This document shows, one piece after another, positions 15,881 to 22,951 of a stretch of DNA of 64,000 nucleotides. How positions within the stretch are numbered: the stretch's first letter is position 1; each line of letters starts with the position of its first letter. Origin of the DNA: JBDHWG01 sp046328525 (lineage in GTDB: Bacteria; Chloroflexota; Anaerolineae; Epilineales; JAHCIE01); the NCBI GenBank assembly GCA_046328525.1, contig JAXLWK010000003.1, positions 682,001 through 746,000 of the forward strand, given 5' to 3'. A model generated the notes under the pieces. It did not search any database. It was not told the origin of the DNA and saw nothing but the letters and a program-made list of their open reading frames with translations. Made by a program: the position numbers and the translations under genes.

Positions 15881-18800
15881 ATGGCGCTGACTTCACGGTA
15901 TCTAGAGCAACTGGCAAAGGGCGCGCTTGTGTTCGATGGTGCGATGGGCACGTCGCTGCAAATGCAGAACCTGACGGCCGAGGACTTCGGTGGCGAGGCG
16001 ACCTGGGGCTGCAACGACTACCTGGTCATCAGCAAGCCCGAAGCCGTCGAGACGGTGCATCGTTCCTTCCTGGCCGTCGGCTGCAACGTCCTGGAGACCG
16101 ACACCTTCCGCTCCAACCGCATCACGCTCAAGGAGTACGGGCTGCAAGACCGGGTCATCGAGATCAACCGGACGGCGGCGCAGCTGGCGAAACGTCTGGC
16201 GCAAGAGTACGACACGCCGGACCGCCCGCGCTTCGTTGCCGGCTCCATCGGCCCCAGCGGTCTGCTCCCGTCATCCACGGACCCGGTGCTGAGCAACATC
16301 ACGTTCGGGGAGCTTGTGGAGGTCTTCCGCGAGCAGGCGGCCGGCCTGCTGGATGGCGGCGTGGACGTTCTCCTCATCGAGACCTCCCAGGACATCCTCG
16401 AGGTCAAGGCCGCGATCTTGGGCATCCAGGCGGCCTTCGCCGAGACCGGGCGCCGCGTCCCGCTCCAGTGCCAGGTGACGCTGGACACGTCGGGCCGCAT
16501 GCTGCTCGGCACCGACATCGCCGCTGCCCTGACCACGCTTCAGGCCCTGCCCATTGACATCATCGGCCTGAACTGCTCGACCGGGCCGGACTTCATGCGC
16601 GAGCCGATCCGCTACCTGACCGAGAACGCGCGCCTTCCGGTGAGCTGCATCCCCAACGCCGGCTTGCCCATCAACACGGGCATCGGCGAGGCGGTGTACC
16701 CGCTGGAGCCGGGGCCGATGGGCGAGACCCTGGGCGACTTCGTGCATCGGCTGGGGGTGCGCGTGGTTGGCGGCTGCTGTGGCACGACGCCCGCTCACCT
16801 GACGCACGTTGTGGAGGCGGTGTCCTCGGCCCCGCCCGATGCCGTGAGCTTCCGCTTTGCGCCGGTCGAGCGCGATGGCTGGACCCACCTGGAGCGGCCG
16901 GACGCGCCGGATCTGGCGATGGTCTCCTCGGCCATTCGCGCCACCTCGCTGACGCAGGACCCCCCGCCGATGCTCATCGGCGAGCGCGTCAACGCCCAGG
17001 GCAGCCGCAAGGTGAAGCGTCTCTTGCTCGAAGACCGCTACGAGGACATCGTGACGGTGGCGCGGGAGCAGGTCGAGGGCGGCGCGCACACCCTGGACGT
17101 GCAAGTCGCTCTAACAGAGCGGGCGGACGAGGCCGCGCAAATGCACAGGCTCGTCCACCTTCTGAGCACGGCCATCGAAGCGCCGCTGGTCATTGACACG
17201 ACCGAGACCGACGTGGTCAAGGCGGCGCTCGAAGCGTCGCCGGGCCGCGCCATCGTCAACTCCATCAACCTGGAGCGCGGGCGCGAGCGCATTGACGCCT
17301 ACCTGCCGCTCATCAAGGCTCATGGCGCGGCGGTCATTGCCCTGACGATTGACGAGCGGGGCATGGCGCACGAGGTGGAGCGCAAGGTGGAGGTGGCGAA
17401 GCGCATCTACGACATTGTTGTGGGCGAGTACGGCCTCCCGTCCCACGATCTGATCTTCGATCCCCAGGTGTTCCCGGTCACGACCGGCCAGATCGAGCTG
17501 CGCGACGACGCGAAGTGGACCATCGAAGGCATCCGCCGCATCAAGGCGGAGTGCCCCGGCGCGCTGACGAGCATCGGCGTGTCGAACGTCTCGTTCGGCA
17601 TCGCGCCCCCGGCGCGCGCCGTCCTGAACTCGGTCATGCTGTACCACTGCGTCGAGGCCGGCTTGGACATGGCGATCGTCAACCCGGCCCACATCACACC
17701 CTACGCCGAGATTGACGCCGAGCAGCGCGAGCTGGCGGAGGACCTCTTGCTCAACCGCCGCGAGGACGCCCTCGCGCGCTACATTCAATACTGGCAGGGG
17801 CGCGAGGGGACGGTCGAGGAGACCGCAAAGGAAGACCCGACGGCCGGCATGACGGTCGAGCAGAGGCTGCACTGGCAGATTGTCCACCGCAAGAAGGACG
17901 GCATCGAGGAGCTGGTGGACCAGGTTGTCGCCAACGCCAGCGCTGACCGACCGACCAGCGAGGGCGCGGTGGAGGCGCTGAACACCGTGCTGCTGCCAGC
18001 GATGAAAGAGGTTGGCGACAAGTTCGGGGCGGGCGAGCTGATTCTGCCCTTCGTCTTGCAGAGCGCCGAGGTCATGAAGCGGGCGGTGGCGCGGCTGGAG
18101 ACGTACCTGGATCGGCTGGAGGGCACGACGAAGGGGACCCTCGTCCTCGCCACGGTGTTCGGCGACGTGCACGACATCGGCAAGAACCTCGTCAACACTA
18201 TCCTGACTAACAACGGCTACACCGTCCACGACCTGGGCAAGCAGGTGCCGATCAACACCATCATCGAGAAGGCTATCGAGGTCAACGCCGACGCCATCGG
18301 CCTGTCGGCACTGCTCGTCAGCACGTCGAAGCAGATGCCCCTCGCCGTCCAGGAGCTGCACCGCCGCGGCTTGAACATTCCCGTCATCATTGGCGGAGCG
18401 GCCATCAACCGCCGCTTTGGACGCCGTGCCCTATTCGTGGATGACCAGCAGACGCCTTACCCGGCCGGCGTGTTCTACTGCAAGGACGCCTTCGAGGGGC
18501 TGGAGACGATGGATCGCCTCCAGGACCCGGCGCAGCGCCAGGCGTTCATTGACAGGCTCATCGAAGAGGCAAAGTCGGACGTGTACCTGAGCCAGGCGGC
18601 GGAGGCGCGGCCGGCCGAGACCGACGTCGAGTTCAAGCCCCTGGCGCCGGCGCCGGACATCCCGACGCCACCGTTCTGGGGCTGGCGCGTCCTCGACGAC
18701 ATTCCCCTCGACGACGTTCTCGCCTGCCTCGACACGCGCGAGCTGTTCCGGCTCGCGTGGGGCGCGCGCGGAACGCAAGGCGCCGAGTTCGAGCGGCTGG

Positions 18801-19594
18801 TCGAGCGCGAGTTCCAGCCGCGGCTGGCGCGGCTGGAAGAGCAGGCGCGGGCCGAGGGCTGGCTCCGTCCCCGCGCGATTTACGGCTACTTCCCGGCGCA
18901 GTCCGACGGTGACACCCTTGTCGTCTACGACCCGGCGAGCGTGCCGTTCCCGACGCGCAACCGCTACGCGGACCGCAGCCAGGTGATTCGCGCTGGCGAG
19001 CAGCGCCAGGTCGTGCAGGTGCGGGCGGGGGAGGCCGTGGCGCGGGATGAGAGCCTCGCGCCGGGCGTGGCCGTGGCCCAGCGAGCGCCGGCGCTCAGTG
19101 GCGAGGTAGCGCCGTCGGCTGGCCCGCGTGAGGTGGCCCGCTTCGCGTTCCCGCGCCAGAAGAGCCGCGGCCGCCTGTGCCTGGCCGACTACTTCGCGCC
19201 ACTGTCGTCGGGCCGGTTCGACGTGGCCGTGTTCCAGGTCGTGACGGTGGGCGACGAGGCGGACAACCTGTCTGAGCGGCTGATGGCCGAGGGCGACTAC
19301 AGCGAGGGCTACTACATCCACGGCTTCTCGGTCGAGGCGGCGGAGGCGACGGCGGAGTATCTGCACCGCTACATTCGCCAGGAGCTAGGACTTGCGCCGG
19401 GGCGCGGGAAGCGCTACTCGTGGGGCTATCCGGCCTGCCCGGACCTCAGCGACCACGAGACCGTGTTCCGCCTGTTGCCGGTCCAGGACGCGCTGGGCGT
19501 GGACCTGACCGAAGCCTACCAGCTCGTGCCGGAGCAATCCACGGCGGCGATGGTCGTCCACCACCCGGAGGCGATCTACTTCGGCGCACTGTAG
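15881..19594 (+). CDS. metH: Cobalamin-dependent methionine synthase
   Basis: A 1237-residue full-length MetH, transferring methyl from methyltetrahydrofolate to homocysteine through methylcobalamin. Domains in order: homocysteine-binding barrel (about 1-310) with zinc cysteines in NCSTGP and GGCCGTTP; pterin-binding domain (about 345-620); B12 cap and cobalamin domain with DVHDIG (D762-x-H764); and AdoMet reactivation domain ending in GYPACPDLSDHETVF. All four modules are present, so reactivation is autonomous. ATG 15881 is chosen over ATG 15878 because AGGAGG (15869-15874) is then 6 nt away. It has its own promoter and a leader terminator. Confidence 0.97.
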   Translation: MALTSRYLEQLAKGALVFDGAMGTSLQMQNLTAEDFGGEATWGCNDYLVISKPEAVETVHRSFLAVGCNVLETDTFRSNRITLKEYGLQDRVIEINRTAAQLAKRLAQEYDTPDRPRFVAGSIGPSGLLPSSTDPVLSNITFGELVEVFREQAAGLLDGGVDVLLIETSQDILEVKAAILGIQAAFAETGRRVPLQCQVTLDTSGRMLLGTDIAAALTTLQALPIDIIGLNCSTGPDFMREPIRYLTENARLPVSCIPNAGLPINTGIGEAVYPLEPGPMGETLGDFVHRLGVRVVGGCCGTTPAHLTHVVEAVSSAPPDAVSFRFAPVERDGWTHLERPDAPDLAMVSSAIRATSLTQDPPPMLIGERVNAQGSRKVKRLLLEDRYEDIVTVAREQVEGGAHTLDVQVALTERADEAAQMHRLVHLLSTAIEAPLVIDTTETDVVKAALEASPGRAIVNSINLERGRERIDAYLPLIKAHGAAVIALTIDERGMAHEVERKVEVAKRIYDIVVGEYGLPSHDLIFDPQVFPVTTGQIELRDDAKWTIEGIRRIKAECPGALTSIGVSNVSFGIAPPARAVLNSVMLYHCVEAGLDMAIVNPAHITPYAEIDAEQRELAEDLLLNRREDALARYIQYWQGREGTVEETAKEDPTAGMTVEQRLHWQIVHRKKDGIEELVDQVVANASADRPTSEGAVEALNTVLLPAMKEVGDKFGAGELILPFVLQSAEVMKRAVARLETYLDRLEGTTKGTLVLATVFGDVHDIGKNLVNTILTNNGYTVHDLGKQVPINTIIEKAIEVNADAIGLSALLVSTSKQMPLAVQELHRRGLNIPVIIGGAAINRRFGRRALFVDDQQTPYPAGVFYCKDAFEGLETMDRLQDPAQRQAFIDRLIEEAKSDVYLSQAAEARPAETDVEFKPLAPAPDIPTPPFWGWRVLDDIPLDDVLACLDTRELFRLAWGARGTQGAEFERLVEREFQPRLARLEEQARAEGWLRPRAIYGYFPAQSDGDTLVVYDPASVPFPTRNRYADRSQVIRAGEQRQVVQVRAGEAVARDESLAPGVAVAQRAPALSGEVAPSAGPREVARFAFPRQKSRGRLCLADYFAPLSSGRFDVAVFQVVTVGDEADNLSERLMAEGDYSEGYYIHGFSVEAAEATAEYLHRYIRQELGLAPGRGKRYSWGYPACPDLSDHETVFRLLPVQDALGVDLTEAYQLVPEQSTAAMVVHHPEAIYFGAL

Positions 19595-19603
19595 GAGATT
19601 GTC

Positions 19604-20476
19604 ATGTTCGAAGGGTTTGAGCGGCGTCAGGTTGCGACGAGTGGGGCGAGCATCGCCCTTGTCATCGGGGGGGCGGGGCCGCCGTTGCTCCTGCTCCACG
19701 GCTATCCACAGACGCACGTCATCTGGCACAAGATTGCGCCCGCCCTCGCCGAGGATTTCACCGTGGTCGCGCCGGATCTGCGCGGCTACGGCGACAGCTC
19801 GAAGCCGGCGGGCGGCGACAACCACGTGAACTACGCGAAGCGGACGATGGCCCTGGACCAGGTCGAGACGATGGCGGCGCTGGGCTTCGGCACGTTCGCC
19901 GTCGTGGGGCACGACCGAGGTGGGCGCGTCGGTCATCGCCTGGCGCTAGATCACCCGCAGCGCGTGACCCGGTTGGCCGTGCTGGACATCGCGCCGACCC
20001 ACTTCATGTATAGCACGACCGACAAGGAATTCGCGACGGCCTACTACCACTGGTTCTTCCTCATCCAGCCGTTCGACTTCCCGGAGCGGCTTATCGGCGC
20101 GGACCCGGCGTACTACCTGACCACGCAGATGCGGCGCGGCGTCTCCGACCCGGCGGCGTTCACGCCCGAGGCCATGGCCGAGTACGTGCGCTTCTTCCGC
20201 GACCCGGCCACCATCCACGCCACGTGCGAAGACTACCGGGCGGCGGCAACGATTGACCTGGCGCACGACGAGGCGGACATGGGACGCAAGGTGACGTGTC
20301 CGCTGCTGGCGCTGTGGGGCGCGGGCGGCCTGGTCGGGCGCAAGTATGACGTCCTCGTGGCCTGGCGCGAGCGGGCGGAGGCCGTCAGCGGCGCGGCGTT
20401 GGACTGCGGCCACTACCTCCCGGAGGAGAAGCCGGCCGAGACGCTGGCCGCTCTGCGCCGTTTTCTGCTGCCCTGA
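19604..20476 (+). CDS. Haloacetate (fluoroacetate) dehalogenase-type alpha/beta hydrolase
   Basis: A 290-residue alpha/beta hydrolase with the set of residues known from fluoroacetate dehalogenase RPA1163. The nucleophile is D104 with carboxylate-binding R105 and R108 (GHDRGGRVGHR). The acid is D128, halide-pocket residues are H149, W150 and Y211 (YYHWFFLIQPF), and the general base is H270 (CGHYLPEE). Spacing matches that enzyme with a nearly constant offset. The reaction would be hydrolytic removal of halide from haloacetate via an ester intermediate. It starts 9 nt after metH, with GGAG just upstream, so it may be co-transcribed. Confidence 0.9.
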   Translation: MFEGFERRQVATSGASIALVIGGAGPPLLLLHGYPQTHVIWHKIAPALAEDFTVVAPDLRGYGDSSKPAGGDNHVNYAKRTMALDQVETMAALGFGTFAVVGHDRGGRVGHRLALDHPQRVTRLAVLDIAPTHFMYSTTDKEFATAYYHWFFLIQPFDFPERLIGADPAYYLTTQMRRGVSDPAAFTPEAMAEYVRFFRDPATIHATCEDYRAAATIDLAHDEADMGRKVTCPLLALWGAGGLVGRKYDVLVAWRERAEAVSGAALDCGHYLPEEKPAETLAALRRFLLP

Positions 20477-20585
20477 AAACTCGTGGAAATCTAGACGGGG
20501 GAGTCGTTCGTCCTATGAGTGTAGGGAGGATAGTGACACGGGCGGCGCCGCCGATGGATTGACCCGCCATCCGCCAAAGGACGTA

Positions 20586-20615
20586 TTGCACAATCAGGAT
20601 GCCTGGCGATGTAAT
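20586..20615 (+). promoter_or_regulatory. Possible promoter upstream of the 24-codon ORF
   Basis: TTGCAC (20586-20591) with an 18-bp spacer to TGTAAT (20610-20615). The match is modest; no better pair is seen between 20477 and 20701. Confidence 0.35.
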
Positions 20616-20701
20616 GAATCACCGTCTCCGCTACACTAGAGGTAGAAGTCACCCACGATCCGCCTGAACGCGGCCGAGGTCTACACGACGGGGAGGGTAG
20701 C

Positions 20702-20776
20702 ATGGAAACGATCATCCTGTTAGTCGCCGTGGCATCACTCTTGCTGTGGTGCAGTACAGTTGGCGCTCGCCGCTAG
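20702..20776 (+). CDS. Candidate 24-residue single-TM microprotein
   Basis: A very short frame, ATG to TAG, preceded by GGGGAGGGTAGC (SD core 5 nt from the ATG). That is one of the best ribosome sites in the window. The product METIILLVAVASLLLWCSTV plus a short basic end has one hydrophobic stretch and a lone cysteine, as expected for a small membrane peptide. It lies alone in a 700-bp region without other genes and immediately before the hairpin at 20817-20847. No family is recognised. The call rests on the SD, the hydrophobic composition and the isolation. Confidence 0.5.
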   Translation: METIILLVAVASLLLWCSTVGARR

Positions 20777-20816
20777 ACGGTCGGCCGGTTCGGCTGATTG
20801 TTGGGTGACAGTGGGC

Positions 20817-20847
20817 GGAGCGTCGGCGAGAGCGCCGGGTACGCTCC
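20817..20847. other. Stable hairpin after the microprotein ORF
   Basis: GGAGCGT-CGGCG pairs with CGCCG-ACGCTCC with an AGAG loop and a 3-nt GGT bulge, making 12 bp in all. No T-run follows. It could protect the 3' end of the microprotein mRNA or belong to the following RNA-like block. Confidence 0.45.
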
Positions 20848-20932
20848 CTGGAACAGTGTAGAATGGGAGATGACGGGGAAGTTTTCGACAAAGGCGCTTG
20901 TTCAACCAGTTTTCGAGGTCGAGATAAGGTTG

Positions 20933-20950
20933 TTGGCACGAGACTTGCTT
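20933..20950 (+). promoter_or_regulatory. Sigma-54-type (-24/-12) promoter sequence
   Basis: TTGGCACG, 4 nt, TTGCTT: both halves and the GG-to-GC distance (12 nt) match the RpoN consensus exactly. Transcription would start near 20960 and run through a non-coding, G-rich stretch to the hairpin at 21133-21174. No sigma-54 or enhancer-binding protein gene is in the window, so the match could be chance. Confidence 0.5.
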
Positions 20951-20959
20951 AGATTCGGG

Positions 20960-21177
20960 GTGTAAGCGTTAGCATGGGTGGTTTGAGCGCGGTCCGGGGT
21001 GGAGCATAGTTAGTTTGAAGCGAAAGTGGTGGCATGGCGTTAGTGGTTTCGCAAGATCGAGCGCGTGAGACGGGTTTGTAGAGTTAGCTTGGCGTAGGAA
21101 GTGATTGAGCGGCCGGTCGTTGAGTAGTTAGTACGGATGAGGCTCCCCAGTAACCTATGGGGAGCCTCATCCGTTTT
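20960..21177 (+). ncRNA. Candidate orphan non-coding RNA of about 215 nt
   Basis: There is no convincing reading frame on either strand. The plus strand is strongly skewed: my hand count for 20941-21120 gives about 73 G and 25 C. Its GC content (near 54%) is lower than the surrounding genes. It is bounded by a sigma-54-like promoter and a 17-bp terminator-like hairpin. GTTAG recurs at 20968, 21009, 21039, 21083 and 21127. A 6-bp helix GCGAAA/TTTCGC (21020-21025/21047-21052) is possible. It does not show the conserved cores of tmRNA, RNase P or SRP RNA. It could instead be a long leader for the methyltransferase that starts 8 nt after the T-run. Confidence 0.4.
21133..21177 (+). terminator. 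Strong 17-bp intrinsic terminator-like hairpin
   Basis: Stem 21133-21149 pairs perfectly with 21158-21174 around the loop GTAACCTA, and TTTT (21174-21177) follows. It ends the RNA-like block. It also lies only 8 nt before the methyltransferase ATG at 21185, so any read-through transcript would place the hairpin next to the start codon. Confidence 0.75.
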
Positions 21178-21184
21178 ATACAGC

Positions 21185-21784
21185 ATGAGCCACGACGATC
21201 GAACCCACTGGGATGCCCGCTATGCGTCGGGAGTTCCCGACATGACCCCGTCGCCGCTGGTGGCGCAGTTCGCGCCGCTGGCGAGCGGCGAACAGCGTGC
21301 GCTCGACGTTGCCTGCGGGGCGGGCCGCAACGCGCTGTACCTGGCGAGCCTCGGCTACGCGGTGGACGCGGTGGACATCAGCGTCGTGGGGCTGGACCTG
21401 CTGGCGCGAGAGGCGACGGCGCGCGGCTACACAGGCCGCATCCACGCGCTGGCCGCCGACCTGGACGAGTGGCGGCCGCCGCCGGGCGTGTACGCCGTGG
21501 TCACGCAGATCGCGTTCTTTGACCCCCTGGGCCTTGATGCCGTTGTGGCTGCTGTCGCTGCGGGTGGGATGCTGATTCTGGAAGCGTTCAACCCGCGCCG
21601 CCTCGAAACGCGGCCCAACTTCAACCCGTCGCACCTGATTGCGCCCGGCGCGCTGCTCCCGCCGCTCAGTGGCTGGGACATCGTCTATCAGAATGAGGCG
21701 GCCGGCGAACGGGGCGACCGAACGCAGATCGTGGCGCGGCGCTCGCCTGATGCGCTCCTCAAGCCGGCAAGGTATTTGCAGTAG
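21185..21784 (+). CDS. Class I SAM-dependent methyltransferase
   Basis: A 199-residue protein of the TehB-like/methyltransferase-domain-25 type. It has THWDARYASG at the N-terminus, motif I LDVACGAGRNALYLASLG, motif II acid in VDAVDIS, and GGMLILEAFN as the post-III strand. The target is unknown. The chosen ATG gives the normal family start; the upstream in-frame ATG at 21137 lies within the terminator stem. There is no Shine-Dalgarno before 21185, so it may be translated leaderless or depend on read-through of the hairpin. The DUF123 gene follows closely. Confidence 0.85.
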   Translation: MSHDDRTHWDARYASGVPDMTPSPLVAQFAPLASGEQRALDVACGAGRNALYLASLGYAVDAVDISVVGLDLLAREATARGYTGRIHALAADLDEWRPPPGVYAVVTQIAFFDPLGLDAVVAAVAAGGMLILEAFNPRRLETRPNFNPSHLIAPGALLPPLSGWDIVYQNEAAGERGDRTQIVARRSPDALLKPARYLQ

Positions 21785-21827
21785 GGTCAGGTTTGAGTTG
21801 TGTAGACAATCACAGACGGATAAGACA

Positions 21828-22313
21828 TTGTCTCCTCCACAATCGCCTGTCGTCCGCGTCGGCCCGCCCTTATGCCGCGATGCCCTGCCGCCGGCGTCGG
21901 GCGTCTATGCTCTGCATATGGTCTTGCATGCCCCATGCCAGGTGGCGCTGCGGGGCCACGACGTCAGCTTGCCGGCCGGCGGCTATCTCTATGTCGGGAG
22001 CGCGCGCGGTTCCGGCGGGCTTCGCGCCCGTCTGGGACGGCACGTCGCGGGTTCCGGCCGCCTGCACTGGCACATTGACCATCTGCGCGGCCACGCTGAG
22101 ATCGTCGCGGCCTACTACTGCCTGTCGCCGGCGCCACTCGAGTGCGCCTGGGTTCGCGCCCTCCTCAGCTTGCCGGACGTCACGGCGCCGGCGCCGGGCT
22201 TCGGCGCCAGCGATTGCCGCGCCCGATGCCCCGCCCACCTATTGCGCTGCGCTGCGCCGCTGGATGACGTCCACGCCGCGCTAGAAGCTGCTGCGCTGCG
22301 CGCCGCTCCGTGA
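21828..22313 (+). CDS. DUF123 (GIY-YIG-like) domain protein
   Basis: About 161 residues matching the DUF123 family, which often accompanies endonuclease III. Visible signature: SGVYALHMVL, GGYLYVGSARGSGGLRARLG, HWHIDHL, LECAWVRALL and FGASDCRARCPAHLL. GIY-YIG-type nuclease activity is suspected for the family but unproven. The start is not settled. TTG at 21828 is used here; TTG at 21798 has CAGG 6 nt upstream and is equally possible. The last 33 nt overlap the convergent SRPBCC gene. Confidence 0.75.
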   Translation: MSPPQSPVVRVGPPLCRDALPPASGVYALHMVLHAPCQVALRGHDVSLPAGGYLYVGSARGSGGLRARLGRHVAGSGRLHWHIDHLRGHAEIVAAYYCLSPAPLECAWVRALLSLPDVTAPAPGFGASDCRARCPAHLLRCAAPLDDVHAALEAAALRAAP

Positions 22314-22862
22314 CTGCTCCACTGCGACCCAGCGCCCGAAAGTCGGCGGGGGCGGCGCGGGGATGCGCGCCAGATCGGCAGGGGATTTGGCGCGGCGGCG
22401 CTGGAGCTCCAGCTTCAGGCTCTCTTCGCCCATGCGCATCGCCCAATGGTGATTGGCCGAGAAGAGGGGCTTCATGATGAACGAGAAGTACTTGAGCAGC
22501 GGCTTCTCGGCCGAAATCTTCCAGTCGTAGGTCATGTTGACGTAGTCGCCGTCCTGCTCGAAGGTCCACATGCCGCGCCCGACGAAATCTCCCGTGGCGG
22601 CAAGGGCGAAGTCGGTGGGGTGATCCATGCGGACGATGCTGAAGGACCAGTGGAGGGTGTACGGTAGCCAGCCCTTCGTGTAGAGCTGAACGACCTTGCC
22701 AATCCCCTCCTTATTCCCCTTGTGAACCTCCGTCACCTTGAGGTAGACCGACGGCCACCAGACGGCCAGCGCCTCCGCGTCGCCCAGAATGGCGAAAACT
22801 TCCTCGCGGGTGGCGCGCACGCGCCAGTGCGTGATGAAGTGGTAGGTGTTTGTCTTGCCCAC
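22281..22862 (-). CDS. SRPBCC/polyketide cyclase-like protein
   Basis: A 193-residue START/Bet-v-1-like fold protein: HFITHWRVRATREEVFAILGDAEALAVWWPSVY at the N-terminus is the classic SRPBCC opening (not quoted whole here as a motif), and the C-terminal amphipathic helix follows MKPLFSANHHWAMRMG. Such proteins bind hydrophobic ligands; the function is unknown. A GTG at 22862 with a G-rich stretch upstream is used as start. It overlaps the DUF123 gene tail to tail by 33 nt. The adjacent composite repeat separates it from the ligase gene upstream. Confidence 0.8.
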   Translation of the reverse strand: MGKTNTYHFITHWRVRATREEVFAILGDAEALAVWWPSVYLKVTEVHKGNKEGIGKVVQLYTKGWLPYTLHWSFSIVRMDHPTDFALAATGDFVGRGMWTFEQDGDYVNMTYDWKISAEKPLLKYFSFIMKPLFSANHHWAMRMGEESLKLELQRRRAKSPADLARIPAPPPPTFGRWVAVEQSRSGAQRSSF

Positions 22863-22900
22863 GATCCCCCCTGCCGTGTTGTCACCCGATGGGTGGATTG

Positions 22901-22950
22901 TTGCCGCATTCCGCTGGCGGTGGGGCAGGTTTCAAACCTCCCCCACCGCC
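22901..22950. repeat. Composite repeat, copy 1 (18-mer plus 35-nt palindrome)
   Basis: TTGCCGCATTCCGCTGGC (22901-22918) runs into a 35-nt palindrome with GCAGGTTTCAAACCT at its centre (22916-22950, one mismatch). Both parts recur, with an extra palindrome between them, at 28301-28406 in inverted orientation. It separates two minus-strand genes and may serve as a terminator. Confidence 0.75.
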
Positions 22951-22951
22951 A

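Noticed and set aside
20712..20939. 75-codon minus-strand frame in the orphan region
   Set aside because: Basic, Ser/Arg-rich composition, no ribosome site and opposite to the stronger plus-strand signals.
20777..21177. tmRNA, RNase P RNA, SRP RNA or 6S RNA
   Set aside because: None of their conserved core sequences is present; the end is a simple terminator stem without CCA.
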